Assembly (NCBI GenBank): GCA_945898105.1
Contig: CAMDHL010000114.1
Coordinates: 1 to 6,915 of the forward strand
Reading direction: 5' to 3'
Length of the DNA: 6,915 bases
Source of the DNA: Comamonas sp. lk
Lineage (GTDB): Bacteria > Pseudomonadota > Gammaproteobacteria > Burkholderiales > Burkholderiaceae_C
Shown piece after piece: positions 1 through 6,914 of this stretch. Position 1 is the stretch's first letter. Each line of letters starts with the position of its first letter. A program made the position numbers and the translations under genes. A model generated the notes under the pieces. It worked only from the letters and a program-made list of their open reading frames with translations. It was not told where the DNA came from and ran no database searches.

Positions 1-2
1 CG

Positions 3-809
3 CGCTTGCAAGCGCTGGGTATTGAAGTGAAGGCGGATGTGCCGGGCGTGGGGGAGAACTTGCTTGACCATTTGCAATCGCGCATCACATTTGAATGTAC
101 GCAGCGCATTACGCTGAACGAGATTGTGTCTAACCCGCTGCGCCAGGCCTGGATGATGGCTAAGTACCTGGTGACGCGCCGAGGCATGGCGGCTACGCCG
201 ACGGCCACCGCGCATGCACTGGTGCGCGCTAACCCTCACGAGGCGCAGCCCAGCGTGAAGATTCAGATGCACCACCTCAGCGCCAAAAGCCGCTATGCGC
301 GCACCGCGGCTGCAGGGCTGGATTTGTTCCCCGGCTTTCATATCGGTTTTTTTCAATTGCGTCCGCGTTCCCGGGGCAGTGTTCACATCACGTCCACGGA
401 TGCTTTGCAGGCGCCGGCTATGGATCCGCGTTATCTGCACCACACCGAGGACCAGGAAGACATGGTGCGCGCTTTTCGTATGGCGCGTGAGGTGGCGGCG
501 CAAAGTGCATTGCAGTCATTGATCGTGCGTGAAACCCGGCCGGGCCTGGATATCAGCGACGACGCTGCCGTGCTTAACTATGTGCGCGACAGTGGGCAAA
601 CCTCTTGGCACCCGATCGGTACCTGCAAGATGGGCAGTGATTCGCTTGCGGTGGTAGACCCCTTGTTGCGGGTCCGTGGCGTGCAGGGCTTGCGTGTGGT
701 GGACTCTTCCATCATGCCCACCATGCCTTCGTCCAACACCAATGCGGCCTCGATCGCCATCGGCGAAAAAGGGGCCGATTGCATTCTTCACCATCCATTT
801 AAGGCCTAG
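3..809 (+). CDS. GMC family oxidoreductase, choline dehydrogenase-like (3' part, cut by window start)
   Basis: This is the C-terminal half of an FAD-dependent GMC (glucose-methanol-choline) oxidoreductase, a cytoplasmic or membrane-associated flavoenzyme family that oxidises alcohols to aldehydes or acids. The reading frame is open from base 3, so the FAD-binding N-terminus lies left of the window; 268 residues are visible. The first residues hold the family's DVPGVGENLLDHLQ block. Near the end are the two active-site segments: WHPIGTCKMG, with the catalytic His codon at 609-611, and PSSNTNAASIAIGEK, with the second active-site residue Asn at 741-743. They lie 44 residues apart, the spacing known from choline oxidase (His466/Asn510). 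The stop is 2 nt before the sulfatase start, which suggests translational coupling. Family membership is clear; the substrate is unknown, and choline itself is not implied. Confidence 0.93.
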   Translation, partial: RLQALGIEVKADVPGVGENLLDHLQSRITFECTQRITLNEIVSNPLRQAWMMAKYLVTRRGMAATPTATAHALVRANPHEAQPSVKIQMHHLSAKSRYARTAAAGLDLFPGFHIGFFQLRPRSRGSVHITSTDALQAPAMDPRYLHHTEDQEDMVRAFRMAREVAAQSALQSLIVRETRPGLDISDDAAVLNYVRDSGQTSWHPIGTCKMGSDSLAVVDPLLRVRGVQGLRVVDSSIMPTMPSSNTNAASIAIGEKGADCILHHPFKA

Positions 810-811
810 GT

Positions 812-3115
812 ATGCAGTACGTATGGCAAACCCCTGGCGACCCAGCGCAAGGCTACCAAGGCCAGGTCGCCAAGACGCTTAAAGAGTCCAAACCCTGGTG
901 GCGCCCGCCGCACCAGGCGCCGCAAGGAGCACCCAATGTGGTCGTGATTCTTTTGGACGATTTAGGTTTTTCTGATTTCGGCTGCTTTGGCAGCGAGATT
1001 GCCACGCCGCATATCGACGCATTGGCTGGCCAGGGGCTGCGCTTTACTGGCTACACCACGGTGCCTATGTGCACCCCAGCCCGGGCCGCCATGCTCACTG
1101 GCAAGAACCCGCACGCGGTGGGCTGCGGCTGGCTGACGCACAACAACCCGGGTTACCCCGGTTACCAAGCCGGCGAGATAACTTCTGATGCGCCCACCAT
1201 GCCCGAACTACTGCGCGGACTAGGCTATGGGACCTACGGCGTTGGCAAGTGGCACAACACAGCGGACTACCACATCGGAGCCGGAAAGGACCGCAGCTCT
1301 TGGCCCTTGCAGCGCGGTTTTGACCGGTTCTATGGATTCATGGGTGCTGAGACACATTTCTTCTCGCCCAACCATCTGATTGAAGGCAATGAGTTGGTAT
1401 CGCGCGACGCCTACGAGCCGGGGTATTACTCCACCCGCGATTGGACCGACCGCGCGATCGGCTACCTCCGTGCGCACCGGGGTAGCGCGCCCGACAAGCC
1501 CTTCTTTTTGTACCTTGCACACAATGCACCGCATGTGCCACTGCACGCGCCAGCAGAGGCCATTGCGCATTACGACGGTGTCTACGACAGTGGCTGGGAC
1601 CGCATGCGCGAATTGCGCTTTGAGCGCCAGCGTCTGATGGGCCTGATCGGTCAGGACTGGCGTTTGTCGCAGTCCAACCCTGGCGTGCCGCGCTGGGATG
1701 AAGTGCCGCCCGAGCAGCGCCCGCTGATGGCGCATTACATGCAGGTCTATGCCGCGATGGTCGAAGTGGTGGACCAGCAGGTGGGCCGCCTGGTGGCCGA
1801 GCTCAAGGCGCTTGGCGTGTTTGACAATACCTTGATCCTCTTGACCTCCGACAACGGTGCTAACTCGATCGGCGGGCCCGAGGGCGCGGTCAACATGCAG
1901 GAAAAACGCATGGCCATGGGCAACCCTGCAGATATGGCCAAGGCCGCCTTGCAAGCACATGCCGATGGTACGTTGGGCGATGCGAATTCTTACCCCGCTT
2001 ATCCGGTGGGTTGGGCTAATTGCTCCAACACCCCGTTTCGCTTTTATAAGCGTACACCGATGAACGGTGGTATCCGCGTGCCGATGGTGATGAGCTTTCC
2101 GGCGCGGGTGCAGGACCCTGGCGCGCTGCGCAGGCAATGGATCCATGTGACCGACACCTTGCCTACTTTGTTGGACTTGCTGGGCGCGCAGTACCCCGAT
2201 CATTTCAAAGGCCAGACCACGCGCGGTATGGATGGCGCAAGCTACTTGCCCCTGTTCTCCGATCCGCAAGCGCCCGCGGCACGCACGCGCCAGGCTTACG
2301 AACTGGAAGGCAATCGCGGCATGATCGTGCACCCTTGGAAAATCGTCTCGCTACAAGCGGTGGGCGGTAAGCTTAAGTTGGACAACTGGCTGCTTTTTAA
2401 TTTGGACGATGACCCCACAGAATGCGACAACCTAGCCGAACAACATCCCGATGTCTTGCTGGCGCTCATCAGCGAGTTTGATGAAGATGCCGCGCGAAAC
2501 CATATCTACCCGCTGGACAACCGAGACCTGCGCAAAGTGCTGGCGGTGCCGCCATTTCTGGAGGCGCAATACAGCGCGGTACACCACTATTACCCTGGCG
2601 TGGAAACCGTGCCTACGCAAAGCTTCTCGCCTCTTATTGCCGATCGCGATTACCGGATCGACGTCGCCTTTGCGTGGGAAGCGGATCAGGAGGGCGTGTT
2701 GCTCGCGATCGGGGACAAGGCCGCGGGCCTATGCCTATTTGTGCAGGAATCCCATGTGGTACTCGCCTATTCTTTCGGCCGCGGTAATGAGCGACAGTGC
2801 CGCATTGCTTTGACACCCGGTGCGCAGGCCTTGACCCTGGAACACACGGCGCCTGGCGGCATGCGGGGCCAGGGCCTGCTCAGCCTCAATGGTGTGCCTG
2901 CGCAGGAGCCACTTAATATGTCGCCCACGTTTTTGCGCCTTGGGGGCGAAGGGCTGGATGTAGGCCTAGATCGCCGGCGCAAGGTCAGCGCCGCATGCGA
3001 AGGGCGTGGCGTATATGCCTACAGCGGGCGCATTGATTGCGTCACCCTTACCCCAGGCGCGCAAGCGCCCGGCAGCTTTGCCAATCGCCCGGAAGCGCTG
3101 GCCCAGTGGGATTGA
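812..3115 (+). CDS. PAS-type arylsulfatase, Cys-type, with C-terminal beta-rich domain
   Basis: A sulfatase of 767 residues that hydrolyses sulfate esters to an alcohol or phenol plus sulfate. The CTPAR motif (Cys87-Arg91) matches CxPxR, in which Cys is converted to formylglycine by an activating enzyme not found here. Other active-site residues can be placed by spacing against Pseudomonas AtsA: Asp49/Asp50 (metal), Lys146 and His148 in GKWH, His241 in HNAPH, Asp347/Asn348 in SDNGAN, and Lys413 before the NGGIRVP block. The catalytic domain covers about residues 40-560. Residues about 600-750 form the accessory beta-rich domain found in long arylsulfatases, with the late signatures LRLGGEGLDVGLD and YSGRIDCVTL. 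No signal peptide is visible (N-terminus MQYVWQTPGDP), so it should be cytoplasmic. The ATG at 812 is preceded by AAGG at 801-804 inside the end of the upstream gene. It is much longer than choline-O-sulfatases (about 500 residues), so BetC identity is unlikely. Confidence 0.93.
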   Translation: MQYVWQTPGDPAQGYQGQVAKTLKESKPWWRPPHQAPQGAPNVVVILLDDLGFSDFGCFGSEIATPHIDALAGQGLRFTGYTTVPMCTPARAAMLTGKNPHAVGCGWLTHNNPGYPGYQAGEITSDAPTMPELLRGLGYGTYGVGKWHNTADYHIGAGKDRSSWPLQRGFDRFYGFMGAETHFFSPNHLIEGNELVSRDAYEPGYYSTRDWTDRAIGYLRAHRGSAPDKPFFLYLAHNAPHVPLHAPAEAIAHYDGVYDSGWDRMRELRFERQRLMGLIGQDWRLSQSNPGVPRWDEVPPEQRPLMAHYMQVYAAMVEVVDQQVGRLVAELKALGVFDNTLILLTSDNGANSIGGPEGAVNMQEKRMAMGNPADMAKAALQAHADGTLGDANSYPAYPVGWANCSNTPFRFYKRTPMNGGIRVPMVMSFPARVQDPGALRRQWIHVTDTLPTLLDLLGAQYPDHFKGQTTRGMDGASYLPLFSDPQAPAARTRQAYELEGNRGMIVHPWKIVSLQAVGGKLKLDNWLLFNLDDDPTECDNLAEQHPDVLLALISEFDEDAARNHIYPLDNRDLRKVLAVPPFLEAQYSAVHHYYPGVETVPTQSFSPLIADRDYRIDVAFAWEADQEGVLLAIGDKAAGLCLFVQESHVVLAYSFGRGNERQCRIALTPGAQALTLEHTAPGGMRGQGLLSLNGVPAQEPLNMSPTFLRLGGEGLDVGLDRRRKVSAACEGRGVYAYSGRIDCVTLTPGAQAPGSFANRPEALAQWD

Positions 3116-3138
3116 TTTCTTTGCCATCACTACACCTT

Positions 3139-3144
3139 AGGAGA
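3139..3144 (+). promoter_or_regulatory. Ribosome binding site of the Bug-family gene
   Basis: AGGAGA lies 7 nt before the ATG at 3152, a near-consensus Shine-Dalgarno sequence. It sits in the 36-nt gap after the sulfatase stop and fixes the start of the binding-protein gene. It suggests independent and probably strong translation, as expected for an abundant periplasmic protein. Confidence 0.75.
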
Positions 3145-3151
3145 TAAAGCT

Positions 3152-4126
3152 ATGCACACAAATGTTTCGCGCCGCCGCGCACTGGCCACCATTGGCGCTG
3201 GTGCTGCGCTACCTTGCACCCTGTTTGCCCAAAACGCGTGGCCCACCCGCAACGTCAAAGTGGTGGTTCCCTATCCCGCAGGTGGGGCGCCCGATGCTTT
3301 TGGGCGCTTGCTGGCCGAACAGTTGGCCGCACATTTCAACCAAGCTTTTGTAGTCGAAAACAAGCCCGGTGCCAATGGTTTGATAGGTGCGCGTGCGGTA
3401 TCGCAAAACGCGGCGGACAACCATGCACTGCTCTATCTGAATTCCCAGCACGTGACCTTACAGGCGCTCAACCCTCAGTTCAACATACTGAACGAATTCA
3501 AAGTCATCAGTCGCTTGACGAGCTCGCCCTTCATATGCGTGGTGGGTGCGAAGTCGCCCTATAAAACCATGGCTGAACTCAATGCAGCAGTGGCCGCTAA
3601 CCCGGGTAAATTGACTTTTGGTAGTGCGGGTATAGGTTCGCCGGCGCATATGGCCGTGGAATATTTAGAGGACAAATTACCGGCCTTTAAAGCCTTGCAT
3701 ATTCCTTATAAAGGAGCGGTGGAATCAGTGAACGCTATTTTGTCCAACCAGATTGATTTTTCGATCATGTTGCTGGGAACTGCCATTCCGCAGATACAGG
3801 GCGGAAACCTGCGCGCACTGGGTGTGACCTCGCCCAAGCGTTTGCCGGTATTGCCTGACGTGCCCAGTATCAGCGAGGCGATTGCCCCGGGCTATGCCTT
3901 TGACGCCTGGGCGGGTCTAGCAATGGCTGCGGGAACCTCGGACGATGTGATTGCACAATTGTTCAAGGCCTCGCACGTGGTGGCGGTGTCGCCGCAGTCG
4001 CGCGAAATGTCCTTGCGCAACGGCTCATTGGTTAGCCTCAGTGCGAGCTCCAAAGAGTTTGCCGACCAGATCGCGCGTGATGTGCAACTGGAGCAGACGA
4101 TTGTGAAGAAGCTGGGTGTGACCTAA
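3152..4126 (+). CDS. Bug/TctC family tripartite tricarboxylate transporter substrate-binding protein
   Basis: A periplasmic solute-binding protein of 324 residues, the usual Bug length. The family binds carboxylates, amino acids or similar small molecules, delivers them to TctA/TctB membrane subunits, or acts as a sensor. The N-terminus has a twin-arginine-like signal (SRRRAL, residues 6-11), then a hydrophobic stretch ending LFA-Q, with likely cleavage after Ala26. Cys22 follows Pro, so it is not a lipobox. Family hallmarks are KVVVPYPAGGAPDAFGRLLA (37-56), FVVENKPGANGLIGA (66-80), LTFGSAGIGSPAHMA (154-168), IPYKGA (184-189), LRALGVTSPKRLPVLPDVP (220-238) and WAGLAMAAGTSDDVI (253-267). Asp48 sits at the conserved ligand-site position after the first glycine pair. 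No TctA or TctB gene is in the window, so it is either an orphan or uses a transporter encoded elsewhere. Its place between the sulfatase and the acyl-CoA dehydrogenase suggests it recognises a substrate or product of this pathway. Confidence 0.93.
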   Translation: MHTNVSRRRALATIGAGAALPCTLFAQNAWPTRNVKVVVPYPAGGAPDAFGRLLAEQLAAHFNQAFVVENKPGANGLIGARAVSQNAADNHALLYLNSQHVTLQALNPQFNILNEFKVISRLTSSPFICVVGAKSPYKTMAELNAAVAANPGKLTFGSAGIGSPAHMAVEYLEDKLPAFKALHIPYKGAVESVNAILSNQIDFSIMLLGTAIPQIQGGNLRALGVTSPKRLPVLPDVPSISEAIAPGYAFDAWAGLAMAAGTSDDVIAQLFKASHVVAVSPQSREMSLRNGSLVSLSASSKEFADQIARDVQLEQTIVKKLGVT

Positions 4127-4181
4127 TTACTGCGACCCGCATTGAATTTTTCAGACATGGTGCAAGGCTAATTGATTGAAT

Positions 4182-4187
4182 AGAGGA
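4182..4187 (+). promoter_or_regulatory. Ribosome binding site that decides the acyl-CoA dehydrogenase start
   Basis: AGAGGA lies 8 nt before the ATG at 4196. Another in-frame ATG at 4187 abuts or overlaps this site and has no other Shine-Dalgarno-like sequence at a proper distance. The site therefore favours 4196 (MSEQL) over 4187 (MDGMSEQL). Confidence 0.55.
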
Positions 4188-4195
4188 TGGATGGA

Positions 4196-5338
4196 ATGAG
4201 TGAGCAATTGGTGGAGCGCGTGGCGCGGTTGGTGCAAAGTGCAAGTCGGCTTGCCGAGGATCGGGTTCGCCCGCAGGCCGCGCGTTGGCAGGCAGAGCGC
4301 AGTATGGGTTTGGACGTATTGCGCGAAGGCGCTCAATTGGGCTTGACCGGTATGCAAGTACCTGTAGAACTCGGTGGCTTGGGGTTGCCCTTTAGTTGCA
4401 AATCACACGTAGGCGCAGCGCTGGCCGAGGCTGATTTTGGATTCTCTTTATCCTTGATCAATACCGCTGGAGTGGCTGCCACGCTGGCGTTGAGTTTGCC
4501 TCCGACGGTCGCGCAGCGTTGGTTGCCGCAACTGCTTAGTGGTGAACGCATCGGCTGCACCGCTTTGACTGAAGCCAGCGCCGGTTCGGATTTCGGAGCG
4601 ATACAGATGCTGGCTACGCCGCACGGCTCGGGCTGGCGTTTGCATGGGGAGAAGCGCTGGATCATCAATGCGCAAGTGGCCGATGTCATGGTGGTGTACG
4701 CCCAAACGCAGCCCGGCGCAGGACCCAAGGGTATCGCCGCTTTTGTGGTGGATGGCACTCGGCCCGGGTTTAAGCGCAGTGATCAGGGGCACACCGAAAC
4801 CCTTGCCTCGCTGGGTACCGGTGGCTTCGTACTCGATGGCTACGAGGTTCAAGGTGATGAAGTGTTAGCTGCGCCAGGCGCCGCCTTTAAACGGGCGATG
4901 CAATCGATCAATTACGCGCGTATTTATGTCGCGGCAATGGCCGCTGCGATGGTGCGCGATAGTTTGCGCATAGCCTTGCAATATGGTCAGAAGCGCAAAA
5001 CCTTTGGCATGTATTTGCCCATGCACCAGTCCTGGCGGTGGACCTTGACCGACGCGTTTATTGATCTGGAGGCAGCGCAACTGATGATTGATCGCGCCAA
5101 CGCGGCCTCGGATTCCGGACAAGCGCTTGAGGGCGTGGCCGCGCAGGCCAAAGTGTTTGCTACGCGTATGGCCTGCAAACATTTGGGGCCGCTGCAACAC
5201 GCTTTGGGCGCGGCGGGCTTGAGCCCAGATCTGGCCCTGTCGCGCCATGTAGCGGCAGCGCAAGTGGCTACCTTGGTAGACGGTTCCACCGAAATGCTGA
5301 TGGAGCGCATCGCCATGAAATACGCGAGCGGAGCCTAG
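4196..5338 (+). CDS. Acyl-CoA dehydrogenase family protein
   Basis: A flavoprotein of 380 residues (383 if the in-frame ATG at 4187 is used), the standard length of acyl-CoA dehydrogenases, which introduce an alpha-beta double bond into acyl-CoA thioesters and pass electrons to ETF. The N-terminal helical domain covers about 1-118. ALTEASAGSDFGA (123-135) is the classic first family signature at the FAD/substrate site, followed by LHGEKRWIINA in the beta domain. The C-terminal helical domain includes INYARIYVAAMAA (238-250) and YGQKRKTFGMYLPMHQ (263-278). Near the end, LVDGSTEM (360-367) aligns with the YEGTSQIQ segment of medium-chain enzymes, placing Asp362 where the catalytic Glu is normally found. 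The isovaleryl-type alternative position near residue 241 is Ala, so Asp362 is the only obvious base. The gene is the last of the plus-strand cluster, 69 nt after the Bug gene. The acyl chain type cannot be assigned. Confidence 0.92.
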   Translation: MSEQLVERVARLVQSASRLAEDRVRPQAARWQAERSMGLDVLREGAQLGLTGMQVPVELGGLGLPFSCKSHVGAALAEADFGFSLSLINTAGVAATLALSLPPTVAQRWLPQLLSGERIGCTALTEASAGSDFGAIQMLATPHGSGWRLHGEKRWIINAQVADVMVVYAQTQPGAGPKGIAAFVVDGTRPGFKRSDQGHTETLASLGTGGFVLDGYEVQGDEVLAAPGAAFKRAMQSINYARIYVAAMAAAMVRDSLRIALQYGQKRKTFGMYLPMHQSWRWTLTDAFIDLEAAQLMIDRANAASDSGQALEGVAAQAKVFATRMACKHLGPLQHALGAAGLSPDLALSRHVAAAQVATLVDGSTEMLMERIAMKYASGA

Positions 5339-5348
5339 GGCTTCGCAT

Positions 5349-5369
5349 CGCGCCATTGGCGTAGGCGCG
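5349..5369. terminator. Possible weak terminator hairpin between convergent genes
   Basis: CGCGCC at 5349-5354 can pair with GGCGCG at 5364-5369 around a 9-nt loop. On the plus strand it is followed by CTATTTA, a poor U-tract. It lies 10 nt after the acyl-CoA dehydrogenase stop and 4 nt before the last codon of the opposing gene. An additional 8-bp inverted repeat, 5340-5347 with 5394-5401, encloses it and reaches into the opposing gene. The position suits termination, but the short stem and weak T-run make this a low-confidence call. Confidence 0.3.
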
Positions 5370-5373
5370 CTAT

Positions 5374-6081
5374 TTAGGCGTGTTCTAAATGGCTGCGAAG
5401 CGCGGCCACTTCTAAGCCCATGCGTGCAAATTGCACATCGGGCATTTCCTGTTGCACAAAACCGGGTTTGGTTTGCTGAGGGAAGGGCTGCACCATCAAT
5501 TCGACGAATACTGGGCCTTGCAGGGCCATCAATTGCGGCAAGCGCTCTGCCCATTGCGTGGCATCGCTGATGGTTTCGGCGTGGGCATAACCGGCAGCGC
5601 GTGCGGCGTCCGTGAAGCGGAAATCCGGCAGGGGTGCGCGGGCGTTGGCATAGGCGGTAAATTGGGTACCGTTGTTCACGACGATATGCAGCAAATTAGC
5701 AGGTTGGTGTGCTGCTACCGTAGCCAAGCCGCTCAGTTCCATTAGCAAGCTTGCGTCGCCGTCCATGACGATCACTTTGCGTGCGGGTTGCGCCATGGCC
5801 AGACCCAGACCCAATCCGGCGCAGCCGCCCATCAGAGGCACCGAGCTGATGCGGCCTGGCGCTGCGCCTGTGGCCTTGTAGCCTTGTAGCAGGTCGCGCA
5901 GTTTGGCCACGATGACGCCCACAATCGCACCGGCTTTACCGCCGAGCAGCGGCACAAAACGCGCCTGGCCATCGCGACCTTCAATCCGGTCAAAAATAAA
6001 CATGGAGAGCATGGTGGCCACTACCAAAGACGGGCCTTTATTTTTGGCCACGACCCCGCAAGCCTGGACGATGTTCATCAT
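5374..6081 (-). CDS. Thiamine-diphosphate-binding protein, decarboxylase beta-subunit-like
   Basis: A 235-residue protein resembling the C-terminal ThDP-binding domain of 2-oxoacid decarboxylases, especially the small beta subunit or C-terminal half of sulfopyruvate and phosphonopyruvate decarboxylases. The core runs from VPLMGGCAGLGLGLAMA (81-97) to KVIVMDGDASLLMELSGLAT (102-121) and LLHIVVNNGTQF (130-141). GDA (108-110) and NN (136-137) form the ThDP/Mg motif, with Asp109 and Asn136 as likely metal ligands; the family usually has GDG. Residues about 34-78, containing LLGGKAGAIVGVIVAKL, separate the N-terminal segment from the core and seem extra compared with short beta subunits. The PYR domain with its activating Glu is absent. 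The open frame extends upstream to 6297, but that part overlaps the GMC gene in another frame and has no family features. The adjacent ATGs at 6081 and 6078 follow AGAAGA (6094-6089), so 6081 was chosen, 11 nt after the GMC stop. The substrate is unknown. Confidence 0.8.
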   Translation of the reverse strand: MMNIVQACGVVAKNKGPSLVVATMLSMFIFDRIEGRDGQARFVPLLGGKAGAIVGVIVAKLRDLLQGYKATGAAPGRISSVPLMGGCAGLGLGLAMAQPARKVIVMDGDASLLMELSGLATVAAHQPANLLHIVVNNGTQFTAYANARAPLPDFRFTDAARAAGYAHAETISDATQWAERLPQLMALQGPVFVELMVQPFPQQTKPGFVQQEMPDVQFARMGLEVAALRSHLEHA

Positions 6082-6092
6082 GCTGTGTTCTT

Positions 6093-6914
6093 CTAGGCCA
6101 AGCTGACCGAGGTACCGCCCAGGCGCTTGGCCAAGCCTTGGGCCAGGCGGTTGACATTGCCGTAAATCGAGAGCTGTGGGTTGGCGCCAATGCTGGTGGG
6201 GAAAATGGAGCCGTCGTGGATGGATAGGTTCTCTATTTGCCAATGCTGGCCGTCGGGGCGGGTGACGCCGAGCTTTTCGTCGCCGGCCAAGCCGCAACCA
6301 CCCATCACATGCGCACTGCCGATTTTGGTGAGCAGGGGCTTCATGGGCAGTGCTTCGATAGCGGACTTGGTAGCGGCCCAGGTGCTGCTGCCATCTGCTA
6401 GCTCGTGGCCGGGATACACCATCGTGGCACCGGCCTCAAACTGTATTTGCGCCATGGCCAGCATAGAGCGGCGTGCGCCTTCGAGCACATAGTCGGTGAG
6501 CGGGTAGTCCAGCAGCGGCGAGCCGTCGCCTTGCAGCTCGACCTTGCCCCCGACAGCGCCTTCATGAAAGCCGTCGCGCATTAGCGCCAGCATGACATTG
6601 GCTTTGGGGTATTGGCGGTACAGCGCAGCCTGCTTTTCGCCAAAGCCGGGCAGGTTGGCACCGAAAAACACCGGGTGTAATGGTGCGACTTCAAGCTTGA
6701 AGCCGATAGGGCCATCCACCGGCTGCGTGAATAAAAAATGGTCCGAGTAAATCGTCTGCGGCGCACCGGTCCAGCCCGCGACGGTGTCTTTCATAACGGC
6801 GGTGGTAATGGCTACCGGATGTAGAAAAGTCCGCGCACCCAGGCGCTTGTGCGGGTCAGGGGCTTTGGAGCGCAAGAGCAGCGCCGGGGAGTTGATAGCG
6901 CCACCGGCCAGCAC
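6093..6914 (-). CDS. GMC family oxidoreductase, second type (3' part, cut by window end)
   Basis: The C-terminal 273 residues of an FAD-dependent GMC oxidoreductase. Coding is open to the right edge, so the FAD-binding N-terminus is outside. The visible part begins with VLAGGAINSPALLLRS, the family's second signature region. It ends with SAHVMGGCGLAGD, containing the likely catalytic His (codon 6311-6309), and DGSIFPTSIGANPQLSIYG, where Asn245 of the visible segment is the second active-site residue, 43 residues after the His. The HxMGGC and PTSxGxNPQL wording matches the long-chain-alcohol-oxidase/cholesterol-oxidase-like branch, not the choline-dehydrogenase branch seen at the left end of the window. 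The intervening region is diverged and gives no substrate clue. The gene is followed after 11 nt by the ThDP-binding protein on the same strand, so the two are probably co-transcribed from a promoter right of the window. Confidence 0.9.
   Translation of the reverse strand: MLAGGAINSPALLLRSKAPDPHKRLGARTFLHPVAITTAVMKDTVAGWTGAPQTIYSDHFLFTQPVDGPIGFKLEVAPLHPVFFGANLPGFGEKQAALYRQYPKANVMLALMRDGFHEGAVGGKVELQGDGSPLLDYPLTDYVLEGARRSMLAMAQIQFEAGATMVYPGHELADGSSTWAATKSAIEALPMKPLLTKIGSAHVMGGCGLAGDEKLGVTRPDGQHWQIENLSIHDGSIFPTSIGANPQLSIYGNVNRLAQGLAKRLGGTSVSLA

Noticed and set aside
1220..2332. A 370-codon open frame on the minus strand opposite the sulfatase
   Set aside because: It lies wholly antisense to a sulfatase with all its family motifs, its translation is rich in His/Arg with no recognisable domain, and it is explained by codon bias in a GC-rich gene.
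2811..3067. LTPGAQA peptide occurring twice in the sulfatase C-terminal domain
   Set aside because: The two copies differ at DNA level and are isolated short matches, so they do not form a convincing repeat.
812..3115. Choline-O-sulfatase (betC) identity, suggested by the neighbouring choline-dehydrogenase-like gene
   Set aside because: The protein is 767 residues with a PAS-type layout and extra C-terminal domain, unlike the roughly 500-residue BetC, and no other bet genes are visible.
4127..4195. Possible promoter before the acyl-CoA dehydrogenase (TTGAAT at 4142-4147, GGCTAA at 4166-4171)
   Set aside because: The spacing is acceptable, but the -10 match is poor and such matches are common by chance in this AT-richer gap.
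4865..5554. A 229-codon minus-strand frame covering the end of the acyl-CoA dehydrogenase and the convergent gap
   Set aside because: It overlaps two well-supported genes in other frames and has a low-complexity Arg/Ala-rich translation with no family features.
6082..6297. N-terminal extension of the ThDP protein
   Set aside because: It is Arg/Pro-rich and overlaps the conserved C-terminal coding of the GMC gene in another frame; the ATG at 6081 has a better context.
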